Assembly (NCBI GenBank): GCA_002439605.1
Contig: DJOI01000071.1
Location: 16,328-29,875 of the forward strand
Source: Candidatus Segatella mututuai
Lineage (GTDB): Bacteria; Bacteroidota; Bacteroidia; Bacteroidales; Bacteroidaceae
Reading direction: 5' to 3'
Length of the DNA: 13,548 nt
Part shown: positions 13,278-13,548 of the stretch, piece by piece
Position numbering within the stretch: the first letter of the stretch is position 1
How the letters are laid out: each line of letters opens with the position of its first letter
Notes under the pieces: model-generated
Databases searched by the model: none
Told to the model about the DNA's origin: nothing
What the model saw: only the letters and a program-made list of their open reading frames with translations
Made by a program: the position numbers and the translations under genes

Positions 13278-13548
13278 TATTCATCCTTGAGATATTTCAC
13301 AGGATTACTATTCGCTACTTTGTAGCAGTTGACCACCACGGAGAGTCCGATGATGACGAGCAAGGCTATCGTGACACCTATAAATAATAAAGGTGTGAGC
13401 GAAATCTTCTCACTGAACGACATCAGCCATTGTCTTGCTATCAGCCAAGCCCCGATGTCGCCCACGATGATGCAAGGCAAGGCGATCTTCATGATGTCCT
13501 TCAAGAAGATACGCAGGATGTCCTTCACCTTCGCCCCATTCACCTTGC
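13277..13548 (-). CDS. FtsX-like ABC transporter permease, C-terminal part (runs off the window)
   Basis: Only the last 90 or so residues are present; the gene continues beyond the right edge. Two hydrophobic membrane segments are visible: IALPCIIVGDIGAWLIA, then LLFIGVTIALLVIIGLSVVV. The end, NSNPVKYLKDE, matches the usual FtsX/MacB-type finish in which a basic amphipathic stretch leads to an NPV motif just before the stop. Together with the ATPase gene 30 bp downstream it forms an inner-membrane exporter or a MacB/LolCDE-like machine. A full-length member would have about 400 or 800 residues depending on subtype, which cannot be decided here. Confidence 0.85.
   Translation of the reverse strand, partial: KVNGAKVKDILRIFLKDIMKIALPCIIVGDIGAWLIARQWLMSFSEKISLTPLLFIGVTIALLVIIGLSVVVNCYKVANSNPVKYLKDE

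Overview
The window looks like chromosome of a gut Bacteroidota, most likely a Prevotella/Segatella-type bacterium. The evidence is: several matches to the Bacteroidota promoter (TTTG at -33, TAnnTTTG at -7); A-rich leaders with little Shine-Dalgarno; a secreted rhamnogalacturonan lyase with a Prevotella-style C-terminal tail; a sigma/FecR/STN-receptor signalling set; and a sigma-54-type response regulator. The genus is inference, because no rRNA or marker gene is present.

Layout. (1) 1-2116: argS on the minus strand, with an intergenic region carrying back-to-back promoters for argS and for a plus-strand gene. (2) 2117-4735: a secreted family PL11 rhamnogalacturonan lyase, whose leader is a 17-bp tandem repeat and which ends at a bidirectional terminator. 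(3) 4869-5060: a 63-aa unrecognised acidic protein on the minus strand with its own promoter-like -7 box. (4) 9181 down to 5186, minus strand: an envelope-to-nucleus signalling operon read as outer-membrane STN/plug/barrel receptor, then ECF sigma factor, then FecR anti-sigma factor. The genes overlap by 62 nt and 4 nt. (5) 9182-9936: about 750 bp with no large gene. It holds the receptor promoter and leader hairpin, a 90-bp nested palindromic element, a 39-codon reading frame, and two related GTCTAAT inverted repeats that may be operators. (6) 9937-12537: an NtrC-family response regulator followed by its PAS histidine kinase. (7) 12581 to the right edge, minus strand: a MacB/LolD-type ABC ATPase preceded by the C-terminal end of an FtsX-type permease; the permease runs off the window.

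How the genes fit together. The receptor, sigma and FecR genes form a self-contained cell-surface signalling circuit, though its ligand is not visible. The two-component pair faces the ABC exporter genes convergently. Regulation of that exporter by the pair is plausible but unproven, because the exporter's promoter lies outside the window. The lyase stands alone here, with no SusC/SusD pair beside it. I see no tRNA, rRNA, CRISPR array, transposase or phage gene. The most unusual non-coding structures are the nested palindrome at 9531-9620, the tandem leader at 2053-2114, and the paired inverted repeats at 9712-9724 and 9867-9881.
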